NCBI GenBank assembly: GCA_031279895.1
Contig: JAITHR010000188.1
Coordinates: 1-11,200, forward strand
Direction of reading: 5' to 3'
DNA: 11,200 nucleotides
Source of the DNA: Spirochaetaceae bacterium
GTDB lineage: Bacteria; Spirochaetota; Spirochaetia; Treponematales; Breznakiellaceae
Of the stretch, positions 1-6,277 are shown piece after piece. The notes beneath the pieces were generated by a model. It was given only the letters and a program-made list of their open reading frames with translations. It was not told the DNA's origin and searched no databases. The translations under genes were made by a program, and so were the position numbers. Positions within the stretch are counted from its first letter, which is position 1. Every line of letters starts with the position of its first letter.

Positions 1-456
1 CTTGGGGATACGGTGTTGAAACATAACGCCCGCAAGGTGCGGCGTCTTATGGAGGGGCGGGTGCTGTGCGGGTTTGCCGGCGCGACTGCCGACGCTTTTA
101 CCCTTTTTGACCGCTTTGAGAGTAAGCTTAAGGAGTATTCCGGGGACCTTCCCCGATCCGCGGTGGAACTGGCGAAGGACTGGCGGACGGACCGGGCGCT
201 CAGGCGTCTTGAGGCCCTGCTTCTTGCGGCGGACAGGGAGAAGATTCTGCTTGTTTCCGGTACCGGAGACGTGATAGAACCGGCTGAAGACGCCCTTGCC
301 ATCGGGTCCGGGGGAAACTACGCCTATGCTGCGGCTCTGGCGTACCTTGAGGGGAGCGCGTTTTCCGCCGCGGAGATTGCGGAAAAGAGTCTTAAAATCG
401 CGGGAACCATTTGTATTTACACGAATGGAAACATCATTTTGGAGGAGCTTGCATAA
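1..456 (+). CDS. hslV: ATP-dependent protease subunit HslV (5'-truncated)
   Basis: Peptidase subunit of the HslUV (ClpQY) protease, a double hexameric ring that degrades unfolded proteins fed by HslU in the cytoplasm. The frame is open from base 1 and begins [15 protein letters not shown], a block that lies about 25 residues inside other HslV proteins. The true start and the catalytic N-terminal Thr are therefore upstream of the window, and an internal GTG at 13 should not be taken as the start. Seen: the family blocks [28 protein letters not shown] and [12 protein letters not shown], and the C-terminal AGTICIYTN segment, which holds the conserved Gly/Cys/Thr positions of the cation site. The stop TAA touches the hslU ATG, so the two subunits are surely co-translated. 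About 151 residues are visible out of a usual 175-180. Confidence 0.96.
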   Translation, partial: LGDTVLKHNARKVRRLMEGRVLCGFAGATADAFTLFDRFESKLKEYSGDLPRSAVELAKDWRTDRALRRLEALLLAADREKILLVSGTGDVIEPAEDALAIGSGGNYAYAAALAYLEGSAFSAAEIAEKSLKIAGTICIYTNGNIILEELA

Positions 457-2082
457 ATGGACGAGCAGTATTCGGGCGAAGAGCATGAAGGGAAACCCTT
501 TGGGAAAGAGGGGAAAGAGGGAACAGAGGGGAGAGCCGGCGAACAGCCGAAAAAGAGAAAGGGGAAGGATCTGGACAGGCTTACGCCCCGCGAGATTGTC
601 GCGGAGCTTGACAAGTATATCGTGGGACAGAAGAAGGCGAAGCGGGCCGTGGCCGTGGCGCTCCGCAACCGCATAAGACGGCTCAAGCTGGAGAGCGATA
701 TGCGCGAGGATATAGCGCCCAAGAATATCCTTATGATAGGGCCCACAGGCGTAGGCAAAACCGAGATTGCCCGCCGCCTTGCGAAGCTGGTGGGATCCCC
801 GTTTATCAAAGTGGAAGCTACCAAGTACACCGAAGTCGGGTATGTGGGGCGGGATGTGGAGTCCATGATTCGGGACCTTATGGCCGCGGGAATACAGATG
901 GTCAAGCAGGAGATGCAGGAAGCTGTTACCGCCGAGGCGGAGCGGCGGACCGAGAACGCGATTTTGGACCTGCTTCTTCCCGGAACCGGCAGGAAGCGCA
1001 AAGACAAGCCCGAACCCCCTGGTCCGGTGGTGCGGCCCATGGGCGCTTTCACGATTAATCCGGAATCCGGAAACGCGGGCCATTCCCTTATCGGCACGGC
1101 AATTCAGGTGGGGATACCGATGACGAACAGGCAGGACGCCGATGACGAGGAATCCGCGCAGGAGGAGGAGGAATACGAGGACCTTGTCGAAGACCCTCCG
1201 GGATCCACGCGGGAGAAGTTCAGAGCCATGCTTCGGAGAGGGGAGCTGGAAGACAAGATGGTGGAGATTACCGTGCAGCAGCCCCCCCAGTTTCCCTCTA
1301 TCGAAATGATAGGCGGCGGCGGCCTGGAAGACATGGAGTCGAGCCTCTCCGGTATTGCCAGCCTCTTCGGGGGGGGCAAGAAAAAGAAACTCGTTACGGT
1401 ACAGCGGGCGCGGGAAATCATTCTCGCCGAGGAATCGGAAAAACTCATCGACCGCGATCGGGTGAGCGACGAGGCGCGCCAGCGGGTTGAGGAGACGGGC
1501 ATCGTGTTTATTGACGAGATCGATAAAATCGCGGTCAAAGGCGACCGGGGAGGCGGGCCCGACGTTTCCCGCGAAGGGGTGCAGCGGGACATACTGCCCA
1601 TTGTGGAAGGGGCCACGGTGACTACCAAATGGGGGCCCGTAAACACGAATCACATTCTCTTCGTGGCAGCCGGCGCTTTCAACGTCAGTAAGCCGTCGGA
1701 CCTTATTCCCGAATTGCAGGGCCGCTTTCCCCTGCGGGTAGAGCTGGATTCCCTTGGGAAAGAAGACTTTCTGCGTATCCTGACCGAGCCTAAGAACGCG
1801 CTTACCAAGCAGTATATCGAGCTTCTGGCAACCGAAAGGGTGTCCATAGACTTTACGGTAGACGCTATCGAGCGCCTCGCGGCTCTGGCGGCGGAGGTCA
1901 ACGCCCGACTGGAAAATATCGGCGCCCGAAGGCTCCACACCATCATGGAAGCGCTCCTTGAGGAGCTGTCTTTCGAGGCGCCGGATATAGCGCCCGCCGA
2001 AATATCCGTAACCGAGGCGTATGTAAACGAAAAACTCACGGATCTTGTGATGGATAATGACCTGGGGCGGTATATTCTGTGA
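457..2082 (+). CDS. hslU: HslU, ATPase/unfoldase subunit of the HslUV protease
   Basis: AAA+ ring that unfolds substrates and threads them into HslV. Visible motifs: TPREIVAELDKYIVGQ (43-58) typical of the HslU N-domain, Walker A GPTGVGKT (95-102), pore loop GYVG (128-131), Walker B VFIDEID (350-356), an arginine-finger region ELQGRF (419-424), sensor-2 GARRL (489-493), and the C-terminal tail DLGRYIL, which in this family docks into HslV. The intermediate (I) domain spans roughly 150-320 and carries an acidic insert (about 227-249). The protein has 541 residues against about 443 in E. coli. The excess is this enlarged I-domain plus a 40-residue Lys/Glu/Gly-rich N-terminal extension. No ATG, GTG or TTG in frame could give a shorter start, and a GGAGGAG ribosome site sits 9 bases before the ATG, so the extension is probably real. 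Confidence 0.96.
   Translation: MDEQYSGEEHEGKPFGKEGKEGTEGRAGEQPKKRKGKDLDRLTPREIVAELDKYIVGQKKAKRAVAVALRNRIRRLKLESDMREDIAPKNILMIGPTGVGKTEIARRLAKLVGSPFIKVEATKYTEVGYVGRDVESMIRDLMAAGIQMVKQEMQEAVTAEAERRTENAILDLLLPGTGRKRKDKPEPPGPVVRPMGAFTINPESGNAGHSLIGTAIQVGIPMTNRQDADDEESAQEEEEYEDLVEDPPGSTREKFRAMLRRGELEDKMVEITVQQPPQFPSIEMIGGGGLEDMESSLSGIASLFGGGKKKKLVTVQRAREIILAEESEKLIDRDRVSDEARQRVEETGIVFIDEIDKIAVKGDRGGGPDVSREGVQRDILPIVEGATVTTKWGPVNTNHILFVAAGAFNVSKPSDLIPELQGRFPLRVELDSLGKEDFLRILTEPKNALTKQYIELLATERVSIDFTVDAIERLAALAAEVNARLENIGARRLHTIMEALLEELSFEAPDIAPAEISVTEAYVNEKLTDLVMDNDLGRYIL
502..528 (+). repeat. In-frame 9-bp tandem repeat in the hslU N-terminal extension
   Basis: Three consecutive 9-base units: GGGAAAGAG, GGGAAAGAG and a diverged GGAACAGAG. 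They encode Gly-Lys-Glu, Gly-Lys-Glu, Gly-Thr-Glu (residues 16-24). The unit is a multiple of three, so copy-number change would lengthen or shorten the disordered N-terminus without a frameshift. Confidence 0.8.
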
Positions 2083-2094
2083 TGCGCTGCGGGA

Positions 2095-2152
2095 ATCTTC
2101 GCAAAACTTCGGGGATTTTGGGGTAAATAACCGCCTGCGATATGCCGAAGAT
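2095..2152 (+). promoter_or_regulatory. Foldable leader between hslU and flgB (possible cis RNA)
   Basis: The 96-base gap before flgB contains a perfect 7-base inverted repeat, ATCTTCG (2095-2101) with CGAAGAT (2146-2152). It can be extended by GCA/TGC (2101-2103 with 2143-2145) if one base bulges. Inside it, CAAAA (2102-2106) can pair with TTTTG (2116-2120) around a loop containing C-UUCG-G, but this pairing competes with the extension. The stem ends 15 bases before the flgB ribosome site. Folding was judged by eye. It overlaps the sigma-28-like promoter candidate, and the two readings are alternatives unless transcription comes from upstream. Confidence 0.4.
2124..2151 (+). promoter_or_regulatory. 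Candidate sigma-28 (FliA)-like promoter upstream of flgB
   Basis: TAAA (2124-2127), a 16-base spacer, then GCCGAAGA (2144-2151). The FliA consensus is TAAA-N15-GCCGATAA. All four bases of the -35 box and six of eight of the -10 box match, with a spacer one base longer than ideal. A start near 2158 would leave a leader of about 20 bases before the flgB TTG. No convincing sigma-70 pair was found in this gap. A match this short can arise by chance. Confidence 0.35.
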
Positions 2153-2167
2153 ATAACAGCTGGGGAA

Positions 2168-2172
2168 GAGGT
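2168..2172 (+). promoter_or_regulatory. Ribosome binding site deciding the TTG start of flgB
   Basis: GAGGT lies 6 bases before the TTG at 2179. No in-frame ATG or GTG lies near it, and the next in-frame ATG is 17 codons inside the conserved N-terminal helix. This ribosome site therefore supports the TTG start. Confidence 0.65.
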
Positions 2173-2178
2173 AAGGAT

Positions 2179-2598
2179 TTGCAGATCAGTAATAATTTTT
2201 TTAAGACCGTTGATCTTATACACAGAGCCATGGATGTAAGTCTCATCCGCCGGGGGGTCATCGCCAACAACCTTGCCAATGCGGAAGTGCCGAACTTCAA
2301 ACGCTCGGAGATCAACTTTGAAAGCGAGCTGAAACGGGCGCTGGAAACGGAAAAACAGCGCCCCCCGATAGAATTGGTTCGGACGGACCCGCGGCATATT
2401 TCCAACTGGCAGCCCCGTGATTACCGCGACGTGCGGCCCCGTCGGGTGGTGGATTTTGTCAGCGCGGCCCAAAATAACGGCAATAATGTGGATATGGAGC
2501 AGGAGCTTACGGGAGCTATGGAGAATCAACTGTTATATATGTTGTTAGCTCAGGCGGAAGCCTTTGAGTTTAATCAAGTTTCGACGGTGTTAAGGTAG
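2179..2598 (+). CDS. flgB: Flagellar basal-body rod protein FlgB
   Basis: Proximal-rod subunit of the flagellar driveshaft in the periplasm, exported by the flagellar type III apparatus. The 139-residue length is normal for FlgB. The N-terminal rod-protein signature is seen as ANNLANAEVPNFKR (about 28-41), the equivalent of the NNIANANTPGYKR block shared by rod and hook proteins. The middle section is variable, with NNGNNVDMEQE (the usual FlgB 'gN.VdlE.E' block) ahead of a C-terminal amphipathic helix that ends FEFNQVSTVLR. There is no Sec signal, as expected. Translation begins at TTG. It is the first gene of the flagellar run, 96 bases after hslU, and flgC follows after 9 bases. Confidence 0.95.
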   Translation: MQISNNFFKTVDLIHRAMDVSLIRRGVIANNLANAEVPNFKRSEINFESELKRALETEKQRPPIELVRTDPRHISNWQPRDYRDVRPRRVVDFVSAAQNNGNNVDMEQELTGAMENQLLYMLLAQAEAFEFNQVSTVLR

Positions 2599-2607
2599 CG
2601 CGGGTAT

Positions 2608-3066
2608 ATGGGTATTTTTAGCGCGATACAGATAGCGTCTACCGGCATGAGCGCGCAGCGGCTGCGGGCGGACATCATTGCCGATAATATCGCAAACGCC
2701 TCTACCACCCGCACCGACGAGGGGGGTCCCTATCGGCGGAGCCGCGTGATTATGCGTCCCAAGGTCGAGGGTCCCTATTGGCACTCCCCGTTCCTACCGG
2801 ATATGCTGGATAACGGCCCCGGAGAAGGGGTGCGGGTTATGGAAATCCAGAAAGATTTTGCCGCCAAAAACAGACTGGTGTATGATCCGACCCATCCTGA
2901 TGCCATTACGTCCGGGCCCAAGGAGGGGTATGTGGAAATGCCCAATGTGGACATTGTTACCGAGATGGTGGATATGATTGCCGCCTCCCGCGCCTATGAA
3001 GCGAACGCCGCCATTATCGACGGTTCCAAAGCGATGTTCCAGCGGGCGCTGGATATAGGAAGGTAG
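2608..3066 (+). CDS. flgC: Flagellar basal-body rod protein FlgC
   Basis: Second proximal-rod protein, exported by the flagellar secretion system and stacked on FliE/FlgB. The 152-residue length is usual for FlgC. The N-terminal helix reads IASTGMSAQRLRADIIADNIANAST, containing the rod/hook family motif. The C-terminal block MPNVDIVTEMVDMIAASRAYEAN is the classic FlgC/FlgG terminal signature (split here: MPNVDIVTEMVDMI then AASRAYEAN). The ribosome site is weak: TAAGG lies 12 bases before the ATG and overlaps the end of flgB, which suggests coupled translation. The flgC stop lies 6 bases before fliE. Confidence 0.96.
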   Translation: MGIFSAIQIASTGMSAQRLRADIIADNIANASTTRTDEGGPYRRSRVIMRPKVEGPYWHSPFLPDMLDNGPGEGVRVMEIQKDFAAKNRLVYDPTHPDAITSGPKEGYVEMPNVDIVTEMVDMIAASRAYEANAAIIDGSKAMFQRALDIGR

Positions 3067-3072
3067 TACAAA

Positions 3073-3444
3073 ATGATAAACGCTCCGCGTTTGATAGCGG
3101 TTGACCGGCTTCCCCTGCAAACAACCCATCCGAAACATTTTGAATCCGGAGTGAATAACGCTTCAACAGGGAAAAATATAGCGGACACGGGAAAGGCCGT
3201 CGGTGCCGACGGAGTTATGCGAAGCGGCGGTTTTGAAGACGCGATGCTCCGCGCCTTGGATAAGGTTTCCGGGGATCAGCAGGAGGCAAGCAATATTATG
3301 CGGGCCGCCATTACCGATCCCGGATCGGTGAACGTCCATGCCATTACCATTGCGCAGGCAAAGGCATCGATGTCATTAAATATTACTCGGACCGTGCTTA
3401 ACCGCTTGGTTCAGGGCTGGAAAGATCTTATCAATACCAGATAG
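3073..3444 (+). CDS. fliE: Flagellar hook-basal body protein FliE
   Basis: Small adaptor between the MS ring (FliF) and the rod, and an early export substrate. The C-terminal half fits FliE well: FEDAMLRALDKVSGDQQEAS, then the MRAAITDPGSVNVHAITIAQ block, then AKASMSLNITRTVLNRLVQG. The N-terminal 45 residues are poorly conserved, as is normal in this family. It has 123 residues against about 105 in enterobacteria, with the extra length at the N-terminus. The ribosome site GGAAGG is 9 bases before the ATG and overlaps the flgC stop. An 84-base gap follows before fliF. Confidence 0.93.
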   Translation: MINAPRLIAVDRLPLQTTHPKHFESGVNNASTGKNIADTGKAVGADGVMRSGGFEDAMLRALDKVSGDQQEASNIMRAAITDPGSVNVHAITIAQAKASMSLNITRTVLNRLVQGWKDLINTR

Positions 3445-3446
3445 AA

Positions 3447-3468
3447 TATAGTATAGTTCTATACTATA
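3447..3468 (+). promoter_or_regulatory. Perfect AT-rich palindrome between fliE and fliF
   Basis: TATAGTATAG (3447-3456), two bases TT, then CTATACTATA (3459-3468): ten perfectly paired bases in each arm, starting three bases after the fliE stop. As RNA it would make an 8-bp stem with a 6-base loop. No T-run follows, so it does not look like an intrinsic terminator. It could be an operator for a dimeric regulator or an mRNA processing/stability hairpin that sets the fliF:fliE ratio. Confidence 0.6.
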
Positions 3469-3471
3469 GAA

Positions 3472-3503
3472 GTCGTCTGAAATCTTAGAAACGCTCGGAC
3501 GGC
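3472..3503 (+). promoter_or_regulatory. Second hairpin in the fliF leader
   Basis: GTCGTCTGA (3472-3480) can pair with TCGGACGGC (3495-3503) in nine pairs, two of them G-U, around a 14-base loop. It stands 14 bases before the GGGGAGGGG ribosome site of fliF and directly follows the palindrome, so the gap can form two successive stem-loops. Folded by eye only. Confidence 0.35.
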
Positions 3504-3528
3504 ATACGAATTCTTCTGGGGAGGGGAT

Positions 3529-5232
3529 ATGGGTGATTGGATTAAAAAGGTTTTAGAACAAATAAAAAAATTATGGGCCAAATGGTCGTTAGTACAAAAA
3601 CTTGTCCTTGTGGGAATCTGCATCGCGGCTATCGCGGGAATAGTCGCGCTATTTTCAGTGTCTTCCGCGCCGACTCTCGTGCCGGTTATTGACGCGCCTA
3701 TTAAAAACGAAGATCTGCGGAACAGGATTATTACGAGAATTAACGCCGAGGGAATACGCTCCTCAGTGTCCGCCAACGGCACCGTCATGGTAAACGACGA
3801 GGCCACCGCCCGCCGAATGCGGGCTATTTTGCTCCGCGAGGATCTTATCCCCGCGGGAACAAATCCCTGGGAAGTGTTTGACCGGGAACGATGGACCATC
3901 ACCGACCTGGAAAGAAACGTAAACCTCCAGCGGGCCATCACCCAGCTAGTAACCGATCATATAAAAGCTATAGACGATGTGGACAACGCCCACGTAACCC
4001 TGGTCTTTCCGAAAGACGAGTTTTTTCGATCGGATCAGCACCCCGTAACCGCCAGCGTCATTATTACCCCTAAGGTTGGAAGTGATATTACTGAAAACCG
4101 CAAGAAAATCGAGGGCATTCAGAAGCTCCTGAAGTTCGCCGTGGCGGGGCTTAAAGATGAAAACATCGTAATCGCCGATTATAACGGCATGGTGCTTAAT
4201 GAATTTGACGGAATGGCTGATTTGGAGCGGCTTGATAATATTAAGAAGGGAGCTGCCCTCATCCGCGCTTTGGAGACCCAGTATCGGACGAGTATTCTCA
4301 GCGCCTTGCAAAGTACCTATACCTCCGAAAGAGTGCGGGACCTTAATGTCAAAATCGATATGGATCTTTCTAAAAAAATGGTCAACGTGGAAGAACATTT
4401 TCCGGTTACCCTAAAAGAGCAAACGCCCGGGCTTTCCTACGACGATTCGCAGCGGGTGCCTTCGCTTACTATATCAGAAAATACTTCTAACACCACTTAC
4501 GAGGGCACAGGGATAAATCCCGAAGGGCCTCCGGGAACAGAGGGGCAGGCCGCGCCGGCGTTTCGGGATATGACTTCTATTGTCGGGAAGGTTACCCAAG
4601 AAACCAAAACCACTAATCAGGTGGTTAATAAAAAGACCTCTCAGGAAGAAAGAAATCCCACCATAGATCGGGTAACGGTTTCGGTTAATATCGACGGGAA
4701 ATGGGACGTGAAGTATGATGAAAAGGGAAAGCCCGTGATTCTTCCGAACGGCTCCATCGAGCGGGAATATACCGCCTTGACAGGGGATCAGATACGGGCG
4801 GTTCAATCGCTTATCCAGGGGGCCATCGGCTATGACGCGGCTCGCGGAGACACGGTAACCGTGCAGAATATCCAGTATGACCGAAGCAAAGAATTTATTC
4901 AGGCGGATGCGCTGTATTTAAAACAGAAGAATATCCAGACCGCCATTTTCATAGGAATCGGGGTAGTCGTACTGGTGCTTATAGGCTTTATGGTATTCCG
5001 GGCGGTTTCCAAAGAACTGGATCGCCGCCGGCGTTTAGAAGAGGAAGAGCGCGCCCGCCGGGAGCAAGCTATGCGGGATCAGATGCTTATGCAAGCGGAG
5101 GAAGGCTCGGAAGTACCGCTGTCCGCCGAAGAGCAGGCCCGCATGAATTTGTACGAAAATATCGCCAATATGGCTAAGGATCATCCCGACGGAGTAGCCC
5201 AACTTATCAGAACGTGGCTTTTGGAGGAATAA
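3529..5232 (+). CDS. fliF: Flagellar MS-ring protein FliF
   Basis: Inner-membrane ring that nucleates the basal body and houses the export gate. It has 567 residues, typical of FliF. A cytoplasmic lead (1-21) precedes transmembrane helix 1 (about 22-43, LVQKLVLVGICIAAIAGIVA). The periplasmic ring-building domains follow, with the conserved stretch NVNLQRAITQLVTDHIKAID and LVFPKDEFF. A Pro/Gly-rich loop around 315-345 is the usual weakly conserved insert. Transmembrane helix 2 is about 472-492, followed by a charged cytoplasmic tail rich in Arg/Glu. The last residues, ENIANMAKDHPDGVAQLIRT then WLLEE, are the FliG-binding tail. A GGGGAGGGG ribosome site is close to the ATG. fliG starts 4 bases after the stop. 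Confidence 0.97.
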   Translation: MGDWIKKVLEQIKKLWAKWSLVQKLVLVGICIAAIAGIVALFSVSSAPTLVPVIDAPIKNEDLRNRIITRINAEGIRSSVSANGTVMVNDEATARRMRAILLREDLIPAGTNPWEVFDRERWTITDLERNVNLQRAITQLVTDHIKAIDDVDNAHVTLVFPKDEFFRSDQHPVTASVIITPKVGSDITENRKKIEGIQKLLKFAVAGLKDENIVIADYNGMVLNEFDGMADLERLDNIKKGAALIRALETQYRTSILSALQSTYTSERVRDLNVKIDMDLSKKMVNVEEHFPVTLKEQTPGLSYDDSQRVPSLTISENTSNTTYEGTGINPEGPPGTEGQAAPAFRDMTSIVGKVTQETKTTNQVVNKKTSQEERNPTIDRVTVSVNIDGKWDVKYDEKGKPVILPNGSIEREYTALTGDQIRAVQSLIQGAIGYDAARGDTVTVQNIQYDRSKEFIQADALYLKQKNIQTAIFIGIGVVVLVLIGFMVFRAVSKELDRRRRLEEEERARREQAMRDQMLMQAEEGSEVPLSAEEQARMNLYENIANMAKDHPDGVAQLIRTWLLEE

Positions 5233-5235
5233 GGT

Positions 5236-6276
5236 ATGGCAAAAGCATCAGCGGCTTCAGGAGCAAAAAAAGGAATAAAAGACACCAACGGAAGACAGAA
5301 GGCCGCCATTTTTCTGGTGTCAATAGGTTCCCAAGTTTCATCGGAAATATTTAAGTACCTGCGGGAAGATGAGATTGAAACCTTAACCTTTGAGATTGCC
5401 CGGCTTGAAACGGTGGAAACTGAGCAAAAGGACGCTATTCTGCAAGAGTTTCAAGAACTTATGATGGCAAATCAATTTATCAGTACCGGCGGTATTGATT
5501 ATGCCCGGGAACTTCTTGAAAAAGCGCTGGGAAGCCAGAAAGCGGTGGATGTTATTAACCGTTTGACGTCCAGCCTGCAAGTCCGTCCTTTTGACTTTAT
5601 CCGCCGGACCGATCCGGCCCATCTGCTTAACTTTATCCAACAGGAACATCCCCAAACGATTGCCCTTATTTTGGCGTATTTAGAGCCGAATAAGGCGTCG
5701 GTCATAATCCAGAACCTCCCCCATGAGGTCCAGACCGACGTGGCGCGGCGAATCGCGACTATGGACCGTACCAGCCCGGAAGTTCTCCGGGAGGTGGAGC
5801 GGGTTCTGGAAAAGAAACTTTCCACCCTGTCCAGCGAAGATTATACTGCCGCCGGCGGCGTGGAAAGTATCGTTGAAATACTTAACCTGGTGGACAGAAC
5901 GTCGGAAAAACAGATCATCGAAGCTCTGGAGGGAGACGATCCCGAATTGGCGGAGGAAATCAAGAAACGGATGTTCGTGTTCGAAGATATTGTTATGCTT
6001 GACGACAAGTCAATCCAGAAGGTGATGCGGGAGGTTGATTCCTCCGAACTGGCCAAGGCGCTCAAATCGGTTGACGCGGAAGTGCAGGATAAAATATTCC
6101 GCAATATGAGTAAGCGCGCCGCCGGGATGCTCAAGGAAGACATGGAGTTTATGGGACCGGTCCGGCTCAAAGATGTGGAAGAGGCCCAACAAAAGATCGT
6201 CTCGATTATCCGCAAGCTCGAGGAAAGCGGCGAAATCATAGTCGCCCGGGCCGGAGAGGACGAATTGGTGGTATAA
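5236..6276 (+). CDS. fliG: Flagellar motor switch protein FliG
   Basis: C-ring protein that converts stator ion flow into rotation and binds FliF and FliM. It has 346 residues, near the usual 330-345. Domains: N-terminal FliF-binding domain (about 20-110), middle domain with the FliM-binding EHPQ motif (137-140) and the GG-containing linker (207-208), and a C-terminal torque domain with MFVF (246-249). The charged torque residues known from E. coli (K264, R281, D288, D289, R297) align with K277, R294, E301, D302 and R310. All charges are kept and one Asp is replaced by Glu. The ribosome site GGAGG lies in the last codons of fliF. fliH begins one base after the stop. Confidence 0.97.
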   Translation: MAKASAASGAKKGIKDTNGRQKAAIFLVSIGSQVSSEIFKYLREDEIETLTFEIARLETVETEQKDAILQEFQELMMANQFISTGGIDYARELLEKALGSQKAVDVINRLTSSLQVRPFDFIRRTDPAHLLNFIQQEHPQTIALILAYLEPNKASVIIQNLPHEVQTDVARRIATMDRTSPEVLREVERVLEKKLSTLSSEDYTAAGGVESIVEILNLVDRTSEKQIIEALEGDDPELAEEIKKRMFVFEDIVMLDDKSIQKVMREVDSSELAKALKSVDAEVQDKIFRNMSKRAAGMLKEDMEFMGPVRLKDVEEAQQKIVSIIRKLEESGEIIVARAGEDELVV

Positions 6277-6277
6277 G

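Noticed and set aside
417..1097. Long minus-strand frames inside hslU (also 1104-1646 and 1650-2405)
   Set aside because: Ser/Arg-rich mirror frames typical of coding DNA with GC-rich third positions. hslU on the + strand is unambiguous.
1378..1390. A-rich stretch after the G8 run as a programmed -1 frameshift site
   Set aside because: The zero frame reads AAG-AAA-AAG, so the required A-AAA-AAG heptamer is absent, and the downstream hslU frame is continuous and conserved.
2057..2239. 60-codon frame bridging the end of hslU and start of flgB
   Set aside because: It overlaps both genes in another frame and has no ribosome site or conserved motif.
3460..3465. TATACT as a -10 box for fliF
   Set aside because: It is part of the palindrome, and no -35-like hexamer lies 16-18 bases upstream.
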